Assembly (NCBI GenBank): GCA_016794595.1
Contig: JAEUJN010000075.1
Location: forward strand, 40,448-104,447
From: Kineosporiaceae bacterium
GTDB lineage: Bacteria > Actinomycetota > Actinomycetes > Actinomycetales > Kineosporiaceae
Reading direction: 5' to 3'
DNA length: 64,000 bases
This document shows, piece after piece, positions 18,801 through 29,272 of this stretch. The position numbers and the translations under genes were made by a program. Under the pieces are notes generated by a model that made no database searches, was not told where the DNA came from, and saw only the letters and a list, made by a program, of their open reading frames with translations. Each line of letters starts with the position of its first letter. Within the stretch, counting starts at the first letter, position 1.

Positions 18801-18978
18801 CATCATGCAACGCGACGTCAAGACCGACTGGAGGGTCCGTGACGACGTCCGGGCGAAGCTGCGCTCCTCGATCAAGAGACTGCTGGTCAAGTACCGTTAT
18901 CCACCCGACCGGCAACCCGACGCGATCAGGCTGGTGATCGAGCAGATGGAGGCCATGGCGCCTCGGTATGCAAGTTGA
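15811..18978 (+). CDS. hsdR: Type I restriction endonuclease subunit R
   Basis: Motor and nuclease subunit of the type I system; translocates and cuts unmodified DNA. The 1055-residue length is normal. The N-terminal PD-(D/E)XK nuclease shows Asp141 and the ELK motif with Glu155/Lys157. Superfamily 2 helicase motifs follow: Walker A TQGSGKS with Lys311, DEAH at 415-418, and the TGTPI motif III. QQGAQLMQTLARVNR is the late helicase motif VI. The C-terminal helical domain is complete. ATG 15811 with GGAAGGA upstream overlaps the preceding gene by 11 bp. All key residues are present, so restriction should be active if M and S are. Confidence 0.96.
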   Translation: MASEADWEIVTLEAVGEHGWKPLAGSEIAPGTARGRTSWGDLVLPDRTLAVMRALNPMVPRQYLEQALGEILTPSSQDAVTENFRLHRILVEGYRGIAYLDSDGIEQNPTIHLVSHIVENNEFLAANQVTLRSREHERRLDVVLYLNGLPVVIVELKKAGSARATIGSAHSQLATYLAEFPMAFRCCVLTVISDGITARYGTPFTPLNHYAPWNVDDDGHPLPQNGVETDPHDPRIGVPLEFLLDGVGNPERFLQLLRNFVAFDAGAEGLTKRIAKPHQYFAVTKAVGHTVEAAESDGKAGVVWHTQGSGKSMEMELYAHAVTQQAKLKNPTLVLVTDRTDLDTQLWEAFERSQLVGQPLKVTSRDDLRRELNDRITGGIYFTTLQKFSLTQAEKQAGRDHPLLSQRRNIIVIVDEAHRSHYDQLDGYAKHIRSALPHATFIAFTGTPISFADRDTVDVFGDVIDTYDLSRAVTDGATVRVFFEQRIIQVARAGEVTEEQLDAAADEATAGLDDVERDRIETSVAVINAMYGVPERIAELARDILEHWDRRSAAMRPFIECTGKAFIVGATREICARIYEQIIALRPDWHDDAIDRGKIKVVYSGSASDQPPISKHVRRQSLNETIQNRIKDPDDPLEIVIVKDMLLTGFDAPPLHTLYLDRPQQGAQLMQTLARVNRTFRGKTDGLLVAYAPLADNLTRALAEYTANDQARRPVGRDVAEAAAAAREHLEALDELCSGFPWRDRIADAGTRTWLKTVLGLTQHLRAPATPGNQDDPTLADRFRQLAARLARLWALATGDDTAKELTRDVRFYEEVRVWMAKFDAQERQASGQAVPDDVRRLLSQLIATSTTTGEIIDIYEAAGIPKPSLTDLNPELVQRLQNAERPHLAIEALRDLLTSEAGAVTRHNLTRQRAFSQRLRELMNRYTNQQLTSAEVIAELIELAREVARESQRGKDFQPPLSHDELAFYDAVSTNASAVEVQGEAVLAQIARELVAIMQRDVKTDWRVRDDVRAKLRSSIKRLLVKYRYPPDRQPDAIRLVIEQMEAMAPRYAS

Positions 18979-19465
18979 CCTCCTGCACACCGGTGACCAG
19001 AGGACGACCGGAGGTCAAACTGGCGCGGACCTATCCAGCCACGTTCACCCACCCAGCGTCTATGGCATGAACACATGCCGGGAGACAATTGTCTTACCGG
19101 TAGGAAGAGAGCACCGTACCCGTACCCACCCCTGAAGGGGTGTTTCTCGAGCAGCAAGGTCACGTTGAATTCTGTTCATCGGACCAGTACCCGTAGCATC
19201 TGTTGAGATCCTGTTCAGGTACCGCGCGCCAGATAGTTCCCTGCGAACCTAGTCGATGGGGTCGTCGACCACCCATCGCCAGCGGCCCTATTGGCCAGTT
19301 CACCACAGTATCGCCGTCTCATGGACGGCCTGCTTGGTCCCCTTAACGGAGGGGTCCGAAAGTGGTTCCCGTGCCCGTACGAGCGTCATCACTGTCCCCT
19401 CTTCTGCCGGCTTCCGAATCCGATCGAGCCGCCGGCGCACTCCGCCGGAGGAACAGGAGGCCAAA
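18979..19465. other. 487-bp stretch without a gene, with small structured elements
   Basis: No convincing coding frame. It holds a perfect 12-bp palindrome AGACAATTGTCT at 19083-19094, and a 6-bp hairpin CACCCC-TGAA-GGGGTG at 19127-19142 followed by TTTCTC that could end hsdR transcription. The part from 19145 to 19330 is relatively AT-rich (GAATTCTGTTCATC) and could hold the promoter and leader of the small peptide gene at 19466. A small RNA is possible but not shown. Confidence 0.4.
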
Positions 19466-19564
19466 GTGTCTCTCACCGCAGCGGCGTTCTTCGTCGCACT
19501 CTTTGGGGTCGCTGTCGAAACCGCGAGCCTGGTAGTCGCGGTCATCCAGTTGCGGCGCCGCTGA
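19466..19564 (+). CDS. 32-residue hydrophobic peptide, toxin-like
   Basis: A GTG at 19466, 5 bp after a strong AGGAGG-type ribosome binding site (AACAGGAGGCC), opens a 32-residue frame. The peptide has a ~24-residue hydrophobic stretch with one acidic residue (Glu) in the middle, and ends QLRRR. This single membrane segment with a basic tail is the layout of small membrane-acting peptides such as type I toxins and holin-like toxins. I know no family for it. It lies behind the R-M operon and is followed at once by a long hairpin. The open frame extends upstream to 19256, but the clear RBS favours the short form. It could alternatively be a small regulatory membrane protein. Confidence 0.5.
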   Translation: MSLTAAAFFVALFGVAVETASLVVAVIQLRRR

Positions 19565-19574
19565 CCCATCCACC

Positions 19575-19628
19575 GATCCGGGTCGGGGGACGCTTGCCCC
19601 CGAGGGCGAGCGATCCCCGACCCGGATC
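19575..19628 (+). terminator. 54-nt long hairpin after the small peptide gene
   Basis: Outer arms GATCCGGGTCGGGG (19575-19588) and CCCCGACCCGGATC (19615-19628) pair over 14 bp. After a small bulge, inner arms CGCTTGCCC and GGGCGAGCG pair over 9 bp with one G-U and close a 4-nt loop. It starts 10 bp behind the peptide stop. It may be just a terminator, but it is unusually long and could also stabilise the transcript. Confidence 0.65.
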
Positions 19629-19685
19629 CGTCTCGTACGAGCGCTGGCCGTCGACAACTGCCTGTGTGCGCGGCCACCCTGCCTG

Positions 19686-21644
<1,959 letters not shown>

Positions 21645-21695
21645 CTGCGAACTCTACGGCGAGGGGACGTTTCGGGCCCGGGTAGATTCCGGCCC

Positions 21696-22247
21696 ATGGC
21701 ATCGCGGGCATCCCAGGCACCCCGGACACCTCGGGTCGAGATCGTCCACCTGCCGGCGGCGGCGCTGCACGCGCTGGCGGCCGGCGACCTGGCCACGGCG
21801 AACGCCGCCTCCCCGGTGCCGTTGACGCCCGCCTTCACCGACCCGGACTGGCACGGCGTGTGGCAGTTGCGCAGCCGCCAGGTCGACCACGACCCGGGCG
21901 CCCTGGCCTGGGTGACCGGCGCGGTCCGGGACGTCGACGCGGGCGTGTGCGTGGGCCGGGCCGGGTTCCACGGGCCGCCGGACGAGAACGGCATGGTCGA
22001 GGTCGGCTACGCGGTGGACGAGTCCCTGCGGCGCCGGGGCTACGGCCGGGCGATCCTGGCCGCCCTGCTGGCGCGGGCCGCGGTGGAGCCCGAGGTGCGG
22101 GTGGTGCGGGCGAGCGTCGGCCCGGACAATCAGGCCTCGCTGGGGTTGATCGAGGAGTTCGGGTTCGTCCGGGTGGGCGAGCAGTGGGACGAGGAGGACG
22201 GCCTGGAGTACGTCTTCGAGCTCACCCCACCCCGGACGGCGCGATGA
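21696..22247 (+). CDS. GNAT family N-acetyltransferase
   Basis: Acetyltransferase of 183 residues with the acetyl-CoA-binding signature RRRGYGRAI (Q/RxxGxG/A type) at ~110-118 after the VEVGYAVDESL strand. SVGPDNQASLGLIEEFGFVRVG is the usual closing motif of RimJ/RimL-like members. Substrate unknown; ribosomal protein or small-molecule acetylation are both possible. It is divergent from the M3 peptidase. Its last 26 bp overlap the 3' end of the convergent TPR-GGDEF gene, so their transcripts overlap tail to tail. Confidence 0.88.
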   Translation: MASRASQAPRTPRVEIVHLPAAALHALAAGDLATANAASPVPLTPAFTDPDWHGVWQLRSRQVDHDPGALAWVTGAVRDVDAGVCVGRAGFHGPPDENGMVEVGYAVDESLRRRGYGRAILAALLARAAVEPEVRVVRASVGPDNQASLGLIEEFGFVRVGEQWDEEDGLEYVFELTPPRTAR

Positions 22248-23934
22248 CCTGATCGGCGCACACCCGGTTGCGGCCGGTGCTCTTGGCCTCGTAGAGCAGC
22301 TCGTCGGCGCGGGCCAGCGCGGTGCGCTTGGTGTCCTCCGGCACGATCACCGTCGCCCCGATCGAGACCGTCACCTGCAGCCCCGCCACGAGTCGATGCC
22401 ATGGATGGCGCTCGATCGCCTCGCGCAGGGCCTCCAGGCGTCCGAAGGCCCGCCCCGGCGAACTGTCCTCGAGCAGGAGCAGGAACTCCTCGCCGCCGAG
22501 CCTGGCAGCCAAGCCCTCGAAGCGACCGGATTCGATCACCCCCGCCTGCTCCCCCGTGGGAACCGGCGGCTGCGTCGGATCCTGATCCGCGGCGTCCACC
22601 GGAGGTGTCTCCTGGCGGAGTCGGCCCGCCACGTCGGTGAGCGGGCCGGCCAGCATGCGCAGCACCTCGTCGCCGACATCGTGGGAGTAGGTGTCGTTGA
22701 CCTGCTTGAAGTGGTCGACGTCCACGATCGCCACCACGCAACAGGTGGTCTCGGTATCGCCGCCCCGGGCACGGCGCTCCAGGATGCGGGGCAGCTGTTC
22801 GTCGACCAGGCGCCGGTTGAACAGGCCGGTGAGCGGGTCGGTGCGGGCCAGTTCGCGGAACCTGCGTGCCTCGCGCCGCGCCTCAGCGGTCTCGAACAGG
22901 GCCTGGCGCGTGCGGGCGGCGGCCTCGCGCTGGTGGCATCGCAGCCGGTCGGCCTCCTCGACATGCAGCCGATAGGTCCGGTACGCGGACTCGAAGTCCC
23001 CCCGAGCAGCATGGGTCTTCGCCTGCACGTCGAGCGCACGGATCCGGATTCCCTCGAGCCCGCGCTCGGCGCAGACGTCCAGGCAGACCTGCACGCGTTC
23101 GGCCGCCTGGTCAGGCTGGCCGGTGGCGAGCAACACCTCGGCGTGGGTGAGGGCCAACTCCGCCGGGGTCAGCGGCTGCGAGGCACCGAGGGAGGTCAGC
23201 AGGCCCCAGCCCCGGGTGAGCATCGCCACGGCGTCGGGGTACCGGGCCGCCATCAGGTAGGCCCGGGCGATGGTGTCGGCGACATCGGCGTTCAGGTGCT
23301 CGGTGCCGGCCAGGCGGCCCAGCCGCTCGGCCGTGCGCACCGCGGCCTCGGTGTCCCCCGCCTCGCACTCCAGCATGGTGAGGTTGTTGACCGCGGTGAC
23401 GAGCATGTCGTCATCGGCGATGGCCAGGCAGATGTCCTCGACCTCGAGGTAGCGCTCGCGGGCCGGTGTGGTGCTGCCGGTGGTGGCCAGGGCGTCGGCG
23501 AGGCGCAACAGGTGGACGGCGCGAGTGCGCGCCGGCGCGGCGTCGTCCAGCAGGTCCACGGCCCGGACGGCGTGATCGAGCGCGCCCGCGGAGTCCCCGA
23601 TCCCGTCGAACACCGAGGACAACACCAGATGGGATCGCGCCAGCAACCAGCCCTGTCCGGTGCGTTCGGCCCATTCGTGGACCTTGCCCGCGAGCTGGGC
23701 TGCCCCGGGGATGTCACCGACCCGGTGCAGCATGTCGGCCACCACCAGGGTCGCCCGCCAGTGGTGCACCCCGGACAGTGGGGTGGCCCGGGCGAGCTCG
23801 CGGGCCCGGTCGAGCCGCGCCTCGACCGCGATCGAACGATCGCGCTCGAGTTCGGCCAACTGCGCATCGAGATCCGGTGCGCCCCCCTCACCAGGGGCGA
23901 AGGCGGGAGCGTCCTGGCTCACGGCAGGCTCCAA
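22222..23934 (-). CDS. TPR-GGDEF diguanylate cyclase
   Basis: Soluble 570-residue protein. Residues ~1-340 are helical repeats of the TPR kind (repeated Ala/Leu-rich pairs such as LARATPLSGVHHWRATLV). A helical linker follows and then a GGDEF domain (~370-560) beginning DPLTGLFNRR. The active-site loop reads GGEEF (480-484), so cyclic di-GMP synthesis is expected. A Pro/Gln-rich insertion (~430-465) interrupts the domain before GGEEF, which is unusual. There is no membrane segment, so input probably comes through TPR protein contacts. The start at 23934 lies 52 bp behind the YwiC-like gene in the same direction. Confidence 0.88.
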   Translation of the reverse strand: MEPAVSQDAPAFAPGEGGAPDLDAQLAELERDRSIAVEARLDRARELARATPLSGVHHWRATLVVADMLHRVGDIPGAAQLAGKVHEWAERTGQGWLLARSHLVLSSVFDGIGDSAGALDHAVRAVDLLDDAAPARTRAVHLLRLADALATTGSTTPARERYLEVEDICLAIADDDMLVTAVNNLTMLECEAGDTEAAVRTAERLGRLAGTEHLNADVADTIARAYLMAARYPDAVAMLTRGWGLLTSLGASQPLTPAELALTHAEVLLATGQPDQAAERVQVCLDVCAERGLEGIRIRALDVQAKTHAARGDFESAYRTYRLHVEEADRLRCHQREAAARTRQALFETAEARREARRFRELARTDPLTGLFNRRLVDEQLPRILERRARGGDTETTCCVVAIVDVDHFKQVNDTYSHDVGDEVLRMLAGPLTDVAGRLRQETPPVDAADQDPTQPPVPTGEQAGVIESGRFEGLAARLGGEEFLLLLEDSSPGRAFGRLEALREAIERHPWHRLVAGLQVTVSIGATVIVPEDTKRTALARADELLYEAKSTGRNRVCADQVIAPSGVG

Positions 23935-23986
23935 CCCATGTCGTCGTGGTCGACACCTCGGCGTCGAGGCTTGAGCAGGTGACCGA

Positions 23987-24784
23987 TCAGGCCAGCAAGG
24001 AGGAGACGGCGACCGCAGTCGTGGAGGCGATCTCGCCCACCCCGATGCGGGCCGGGGTGGGTGGGGTGGCCAGCCTGGGGACCCAGCCCGCCCGCAGGGT
24101 CAGTGCCACGAACACCGAGACCACCCACCAGGACACCCCCCACGGGTGCGGCCTCCCCTCGAACATCAGCACAGCGCCGGCGGCCAGGACGACGCAGGCC
24201 GCGTGGAAGGCCACGCCGGCCCGGGCGAAGGCCTGGTTGCCCCGCTCGCGGATCAAGGACTTCACGTAGAACACCGTGCCCGCGAAGTAGGCGGCCTGGA
24301 CAGCGGCCAGCACCCCGGCGCGCAGCCAGTCCTGCCCGCCGCCCGCGTCGTAGGCGACAACGGTCATCAGCGCGGACCCGACAGTGGTCGACAGGCCGCT
24401 GACCAGGGACCGGTCGGTGCGCCGGGCAGAGGACCACAAACCGATCCCGAGCGGGACGACGAAGACGGGGATCCAGAGCGCGAGGGTGCCGTCCAGAGCG
24501 AGCACGGCGGCACCGAGCGCTGCGGCGGTGAGGCCGTGGACACGGACGGGGGGCAGGTAGCGAGCTCGACGAGACGATTTGAGCCACAGCCCCGTGGCGA
24601 AGAAGGCGAAGTACCCGACGAACCAGAACGCAGCCAGCGGCAGGTGAATCCAGGCCGGTCCCGAGGCCAGCACGCCGACGAGCAGTGGGCTGGCCAGCAT
24701 CGCCCAGGCGCCGTGCTGGTTGGGGACCCATCCCGGTCCGCGCCGCGTCGTCGGGGCCCGGCCGGACGAGCTCGAGCTGCGCAC
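23987..24784 (-). CDS. YwiC-like family membrane protein
   Basis: Membrane protein of about 265 residues with seven to eight hydrophobic segments. The N-terminal signature VPNQHGAWAML, just before the first segment, is that of the YwiC-like family, whose function is not established. Prenyl- or heme-type UbiA-like folds have been proposed for relatives, but this is inference. GTG 24784 is chosen because it lies shortly before that signature; the open frame extends much further upstream through low-complexity sequence that is antisense to the next gene. It is followed after 52 bp by the TPR-GGDEF gene. Confidence 0.8.
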   Translation of the reverse strand: MRSSSSSGRAPTTRRGPGWVPNQHGAWAMLASPLLVGVLASGPAWIHLPLAAFWFVGYFAFFATGLWLKSSRRARYLPPVRVHGLTAAALGAAVLALDGTLALWIPVFVVPLGIGLWSSARRTDRSLVSGLSTTVGSALMTVVAYDAGGGQDWLRAGVLAAVQAAYFAGTVFYVKSLIRERGNQAFARAGVAFHAACVVLAAGAVLMFEGRPHPWGVSWWVVSVFVALTLRAGWVPRLATPPTPARIGVGEIASTTAVAVSSLLA

Positions 24785-24902
24785 CGGCTCACGGTAACGC
24801 CGTCCTCGTCGGGATGGTCGACGGTCCCTGGATGTACCAGGCCACATCGGGCGGTCTGGGCAAGGGTTTGGGCAAGACTCTGGGCGGGGGCGCCCCGCCA
24901 CG

Positions 24903-25817
24903 GTGGGCAGCGTGAACGTATCGCTGCCGCCCTCGCCCGGGTCTTCTTCCGGATCCTCTTCGGGGTCCTCCTCGCGGCCCTCGCCGTCGGCGGGCCGGTT
25001 CGGCGGGGGATCCCGGGAGCACGACCGGGTGGGCCGGCACGGCAGCCGGGTCGAGCGGGCGCTCGCCGAGGAATGGGTCAGGCTCAACCAGGACCCGTCC
25101 TGCACGCTCGTGCTGCGGCGCTGGGCCGTCCACCACCGGTGCCTGACGGGGTGCGATCGGGTCGGGGACGTCATCGACGCCCTCGATGCGGCCGAGTCCC
25201 AGGCGAGGGACGAGCTGCTCGCGGCCCTGATCGCGCTCTTCCAGCAGGGGCACGCCCTCGCCGGCCGGATCGCGTTGCAGGCCATGCTGCCCAAGGTGGC
25301 CTCGCTCGCCGCCCGCCGGCTCGCCCGCCGGCACGGCTCGCTCGAGGACCGCTTCCAGTTGGTGATCGGGGAGTTCTGGCAGGTGCTCGGTGACTATCCG
25401 CTGGAGCGGCGACCGGGCAAGGTGGCGGCCAACCTCGCCATGGAGACCCTGCACCGCCTGGTCGTCCTCAGCCGCGCGCGCGAGGTGCCGCTCGACCCGG
25501 TGGTCATCGCCGAGCTGGGCCATCCCGAGCAGGTCGCGCCGGCGAGCTCGCCCTCCGGGCGGATCGACCGGGACTGCTCCCTGCCGGAGCTGCTCGACTG
25601 GGCAGTGGGCTCGCAGGTGGTCAGCAGTGCGGACGCCGGCCTGCTGCTCGAGGTGTTCGGGTGCCGGACGGCGGGCGCCGACACGTATCGGGACGTGGCC
25701 CGGGCTTATCGCGAGATCGCCGCTGCCACCGGGGTCAGCGGCGCTGCTCTGCGCCAACGGGTGCATCGCGCCAAGACCCGGTTGGGCGCGGCCGCCCGGC
25801 TGGCCGTCGCCACCTGA
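24903..25817 (+). CDS. Sigma-like helix-turn-helix protein
   Basis: Protein of up to 304 residues. The first ~45 residues are a low-complexity Ser/Pro/Gly tail. The rest is all-helical: a middle region LEDRFQLVIGEFWQVLGDYPL recalls sigma-factor region 2 packing, and the C-terminus YREIAAATGVSGAALRQRVHRAKTRLG is a region-4-like helix-turn-helix. This suggests a transcription factor related to sigma-70 proteins, but the -10-melting residues cannot be recognised, so sigma activity is uncertain. GTG 24903 is used; starts further in (near 25030) would remove only the Ser-rich tail. It is divergent from the YwiC-like gene. Confidence 0.65.
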   Translation: MGSVNVSLPPSPGSSSGSSSGSSSRPSPSAGRFGGGSREHDRVGRHGSRVERALAEEWVRLNQDPSCTLVLRRWAVHHRCLTGCDRVGDVIDALDAAESQARDELLAALIALFQQGHALAGRIALQAMLPKVASLAARRLARRHGSLEDRFQLVIGEFWQVLGDYPLERRPGKVAANLAMETLHRLVVLSRAREVPLDPVVIAELGHPEQVAPASSPSGRIDRDCSLPELLDWAVGSQVVSSADAGLLLEVFGCRTAGADTYRDVARAYREIAAATGVSGAALRQRVHRAKTRLGAAARLAVAT

Positions 25818-25897
25818 GAAGCCGGCCGGGCAGGGAGCGACCCGTCGGGCCGGCCCGGGGGGGTGCGAGTGGGTCGGCCGAGTCAGGCGGGACCGAG

Positions 25898-27289
25898 TCA
25901 GGCGGTGAGTTCGGCAGCCATCTCCTCGAAGGCCGCGATGAAGACGTCGCAGTCGGCGGTGGTGTGCTGCACCGACAGCGTCCACTCCTCCTCGCGTCCC
26001 GGGGTCATGAACACCCCTCGGTTCAGGTTGAACAGCCATGCCAGGTCGGCCAGCTCGCCGTCCTGGTTGGCCTTGAAGGTCTCGTAGTCGACGATCTTGG
26101 ACGGCGAGAAGGTGACGCACCCCTTGGAGGCCACCCCGATGGCGTACCCGGGCAGGTTGTAGCGGTCGATCACTGCCTGGCAGCCCGAGACCAGGTGCTC
26201 GTTCAGGGCGTCGAGATGGGCGTAGGCCTGCGGGGTCATCACCTCGAACAGGCTGGCCCGGGCCGCCGCGACGCCCAGCGGGTTGCCGTTGTAGGTGCCC
26301 ACCTGGAACACCTTGCCGCTCTCGACGACCTCGAAGACCTCCTCGGTACCGCCGATGGCGCCCAACGGCAGCCCGGCGCCGAGTGCCTTGGCCAGGGTGA
26401 CCATGTCGGGCTTGACCCCGAACCGCTCGGTGGCGCCGCCGGCGGCGATACACAAGCCGGTCTTGACCTCGTCGAAGATCAGGATGATGCCGTGCTTGCG
26501 GGTGATCTCGCGCACAGCCTCGAGGTAGCCCGGCTCGGGCAGCACGATGCCGAGGTTCATCATCGCGGCTTCCATGATCACGCAGGCGGGCTTGCGGCCC
26601 TCGTCGATCAACCGCTCGATCCGGCGCTCCATGGCGGCGGCGTCGTTGAACGGCACCGGGATGGTCATGTCGGCGACCGACTGCGGGATCCCGGCGCCGT
26701 AGGGCAGCGAGGCCAGATTGTCGCGGTCACCGATCGAGCCGTAGGGCACCCCGATCGAGACCATCACGTAGTCGTGGTGGCCGTGGTAGGAACCGAAGAT
26801 CTTGACGATCGTCTCCCGGCCGGTCACCGCGCGCGCGATCCGGATCGCGTCCATCGTGGCCTCGGACCCCGAGTTGACGTACCGCCACCGGCCCAGACCC
26901 CAGCGGCGCTCGAGTTCCTCGGCGACCACCACCGCGTCCTCGGTCGGCGCGGCGAAGTGCGTGCCGTCGTCCAGTCGCTCGCGCACGGCCTTGGAGATGG
27001 CCGGGTGCGCATGCCCCTGGACCATCGAGCCGAAGCCGTTGTGAAAGTCGGTCAACCGGTTGCCGTCCACGTCCCACACCGCGGCGCCGACGCCCCGGTC
27101 GAGGTAGATCGGCCAGGGATCACGCATCTGGTACGACGAGGCGACCCCGGCCGACAGCGTCCGGCGGGCGCGCTCGTACAGCTTCCCCGAGCCCTGGGTG
27201 CGCTCGTCCAGTCGCGCCGACTCACGCGCTGTGAGCTCGGCGATCCTCGCCCGGTCGATGCTGACAGGTGTGCGTTCGGCAGCAGTCAT
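25898..27289 (-). CDS. Class III PLP-dependent aminotransferase (GSA aminomutase-like)
   Basis: PLP enzyme of 463 residues. The fold-type I class III signatures are present: VNSGSEATMDAIRIAR for phosphate binding, LIFDEVKTG with the conserved Asp, and TLAKALGAGLPLGAIGG with the PLP Lys. The sequence resembles glutamate-1-semialdehyde 2,1-aminomutase and related amino-group mutases/transaminases. No other tetrapyrrole gene is nearby, so hemL is not assigned and the substrate stays open. ATG 27289 has GGGAC upstream and starts directly before a normal N-terminus; the longer open frame is antisense to the helicase gene. It is divergent from the RNA helicase gene, 76 bp away. Confidence 0.88.
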   Translation of the reverse strand: MTAAERTPVSIDRARIAELTARESARLDERTQGSGKLYERARRTLSAGVASSYQMRDPWPIYLDRGVGAAVWDVDGNRLTDFHNGFGSMVQGHAHPAISKAVRERLDDGTHFAAPTEDAVVVAEELERRWGLGRWRYVNSGSEATMDAIRIARAVTGRETIVKIFGSYHGHHDYVMVSIGVPYGSIGDRDNLASLPYGAGIPQSVADMTIPVPFNDAAAMERRIERLIDEGRKPACVIMEAAMMNLGIVLPEPGYLEAVREITRKHGIILIFDEVKTGLCIAAGGATERFGVKPDMVTLAKALGAGLPLGAIGGTEEVFEVVESGKVFQVGTYNGNPLGVAAARASLFEVMTPQAYAHLDALNEHLVSGCQAVIDRYNLPGYAIGVASKGCVTFSPSKIVDYETFKANQDGELADLAWLFNLNRGVFMTPGREEEWTLSVQHTTADCDVFIAAFEEMAAELTA

Positions 27290-27365
27290 GGTCGTCCCTC
27301 GCTTGGTCCCCGCGGCCGCAGGGTACCGCCCGAACCCGGTCGATTTCCCCGTAGCGTGGGGTCCG

Positions 27366-29159
<1,794 letters not shown>

Positions 29160-29192
29160 CCAGCCGTCCGGGCCTGGCGCCGGCCACACAGG

Positions 29193-29231
29193 CGACACGG
29201 GCGTCCGAGACGATCTCGGACGCCCGTGTCG
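29193..29231. terminator. Bidirectional terminator, 18-bp perfect stem
   Basis: A perfect 18-bp inverted repeat (29193-29210 and 29214-29231) with a 3-nt loop lies between the convergent deaD and pit genes, 33 and 41 bp from their stops. No T-tract. It is the most stable simple hairpin seen in the window. Confidence 0.85.
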
Positions 29232-29272
29232 GGTGAGGAGGGACGAGCCCGGGTGGGCTCGCCTCGCAAGGG

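Noticed and set aside
19256..19465. Longer N-terminus for the small peptide (start 19256)
   Set aside because: The extra 70 residues are polar and low-quality. A strong ribosome binding site directly before GTG 19466 supports the short form.
7607..19628. BREX or DISARM system
   Set aside because: No PglZ, BrxC or BrxL (BREX), and no DrmA/DrmB (DISARM) feature was seen; the methylase and nuclease are classic HsdM and HsdR.
25898..27289. Glutamate-1-semialdehyde aminomutase (hemL)
   Set aside because: Similarity is at the family level only and no other tetrapyrrole gene is nearby; many class III enzymes look alike.
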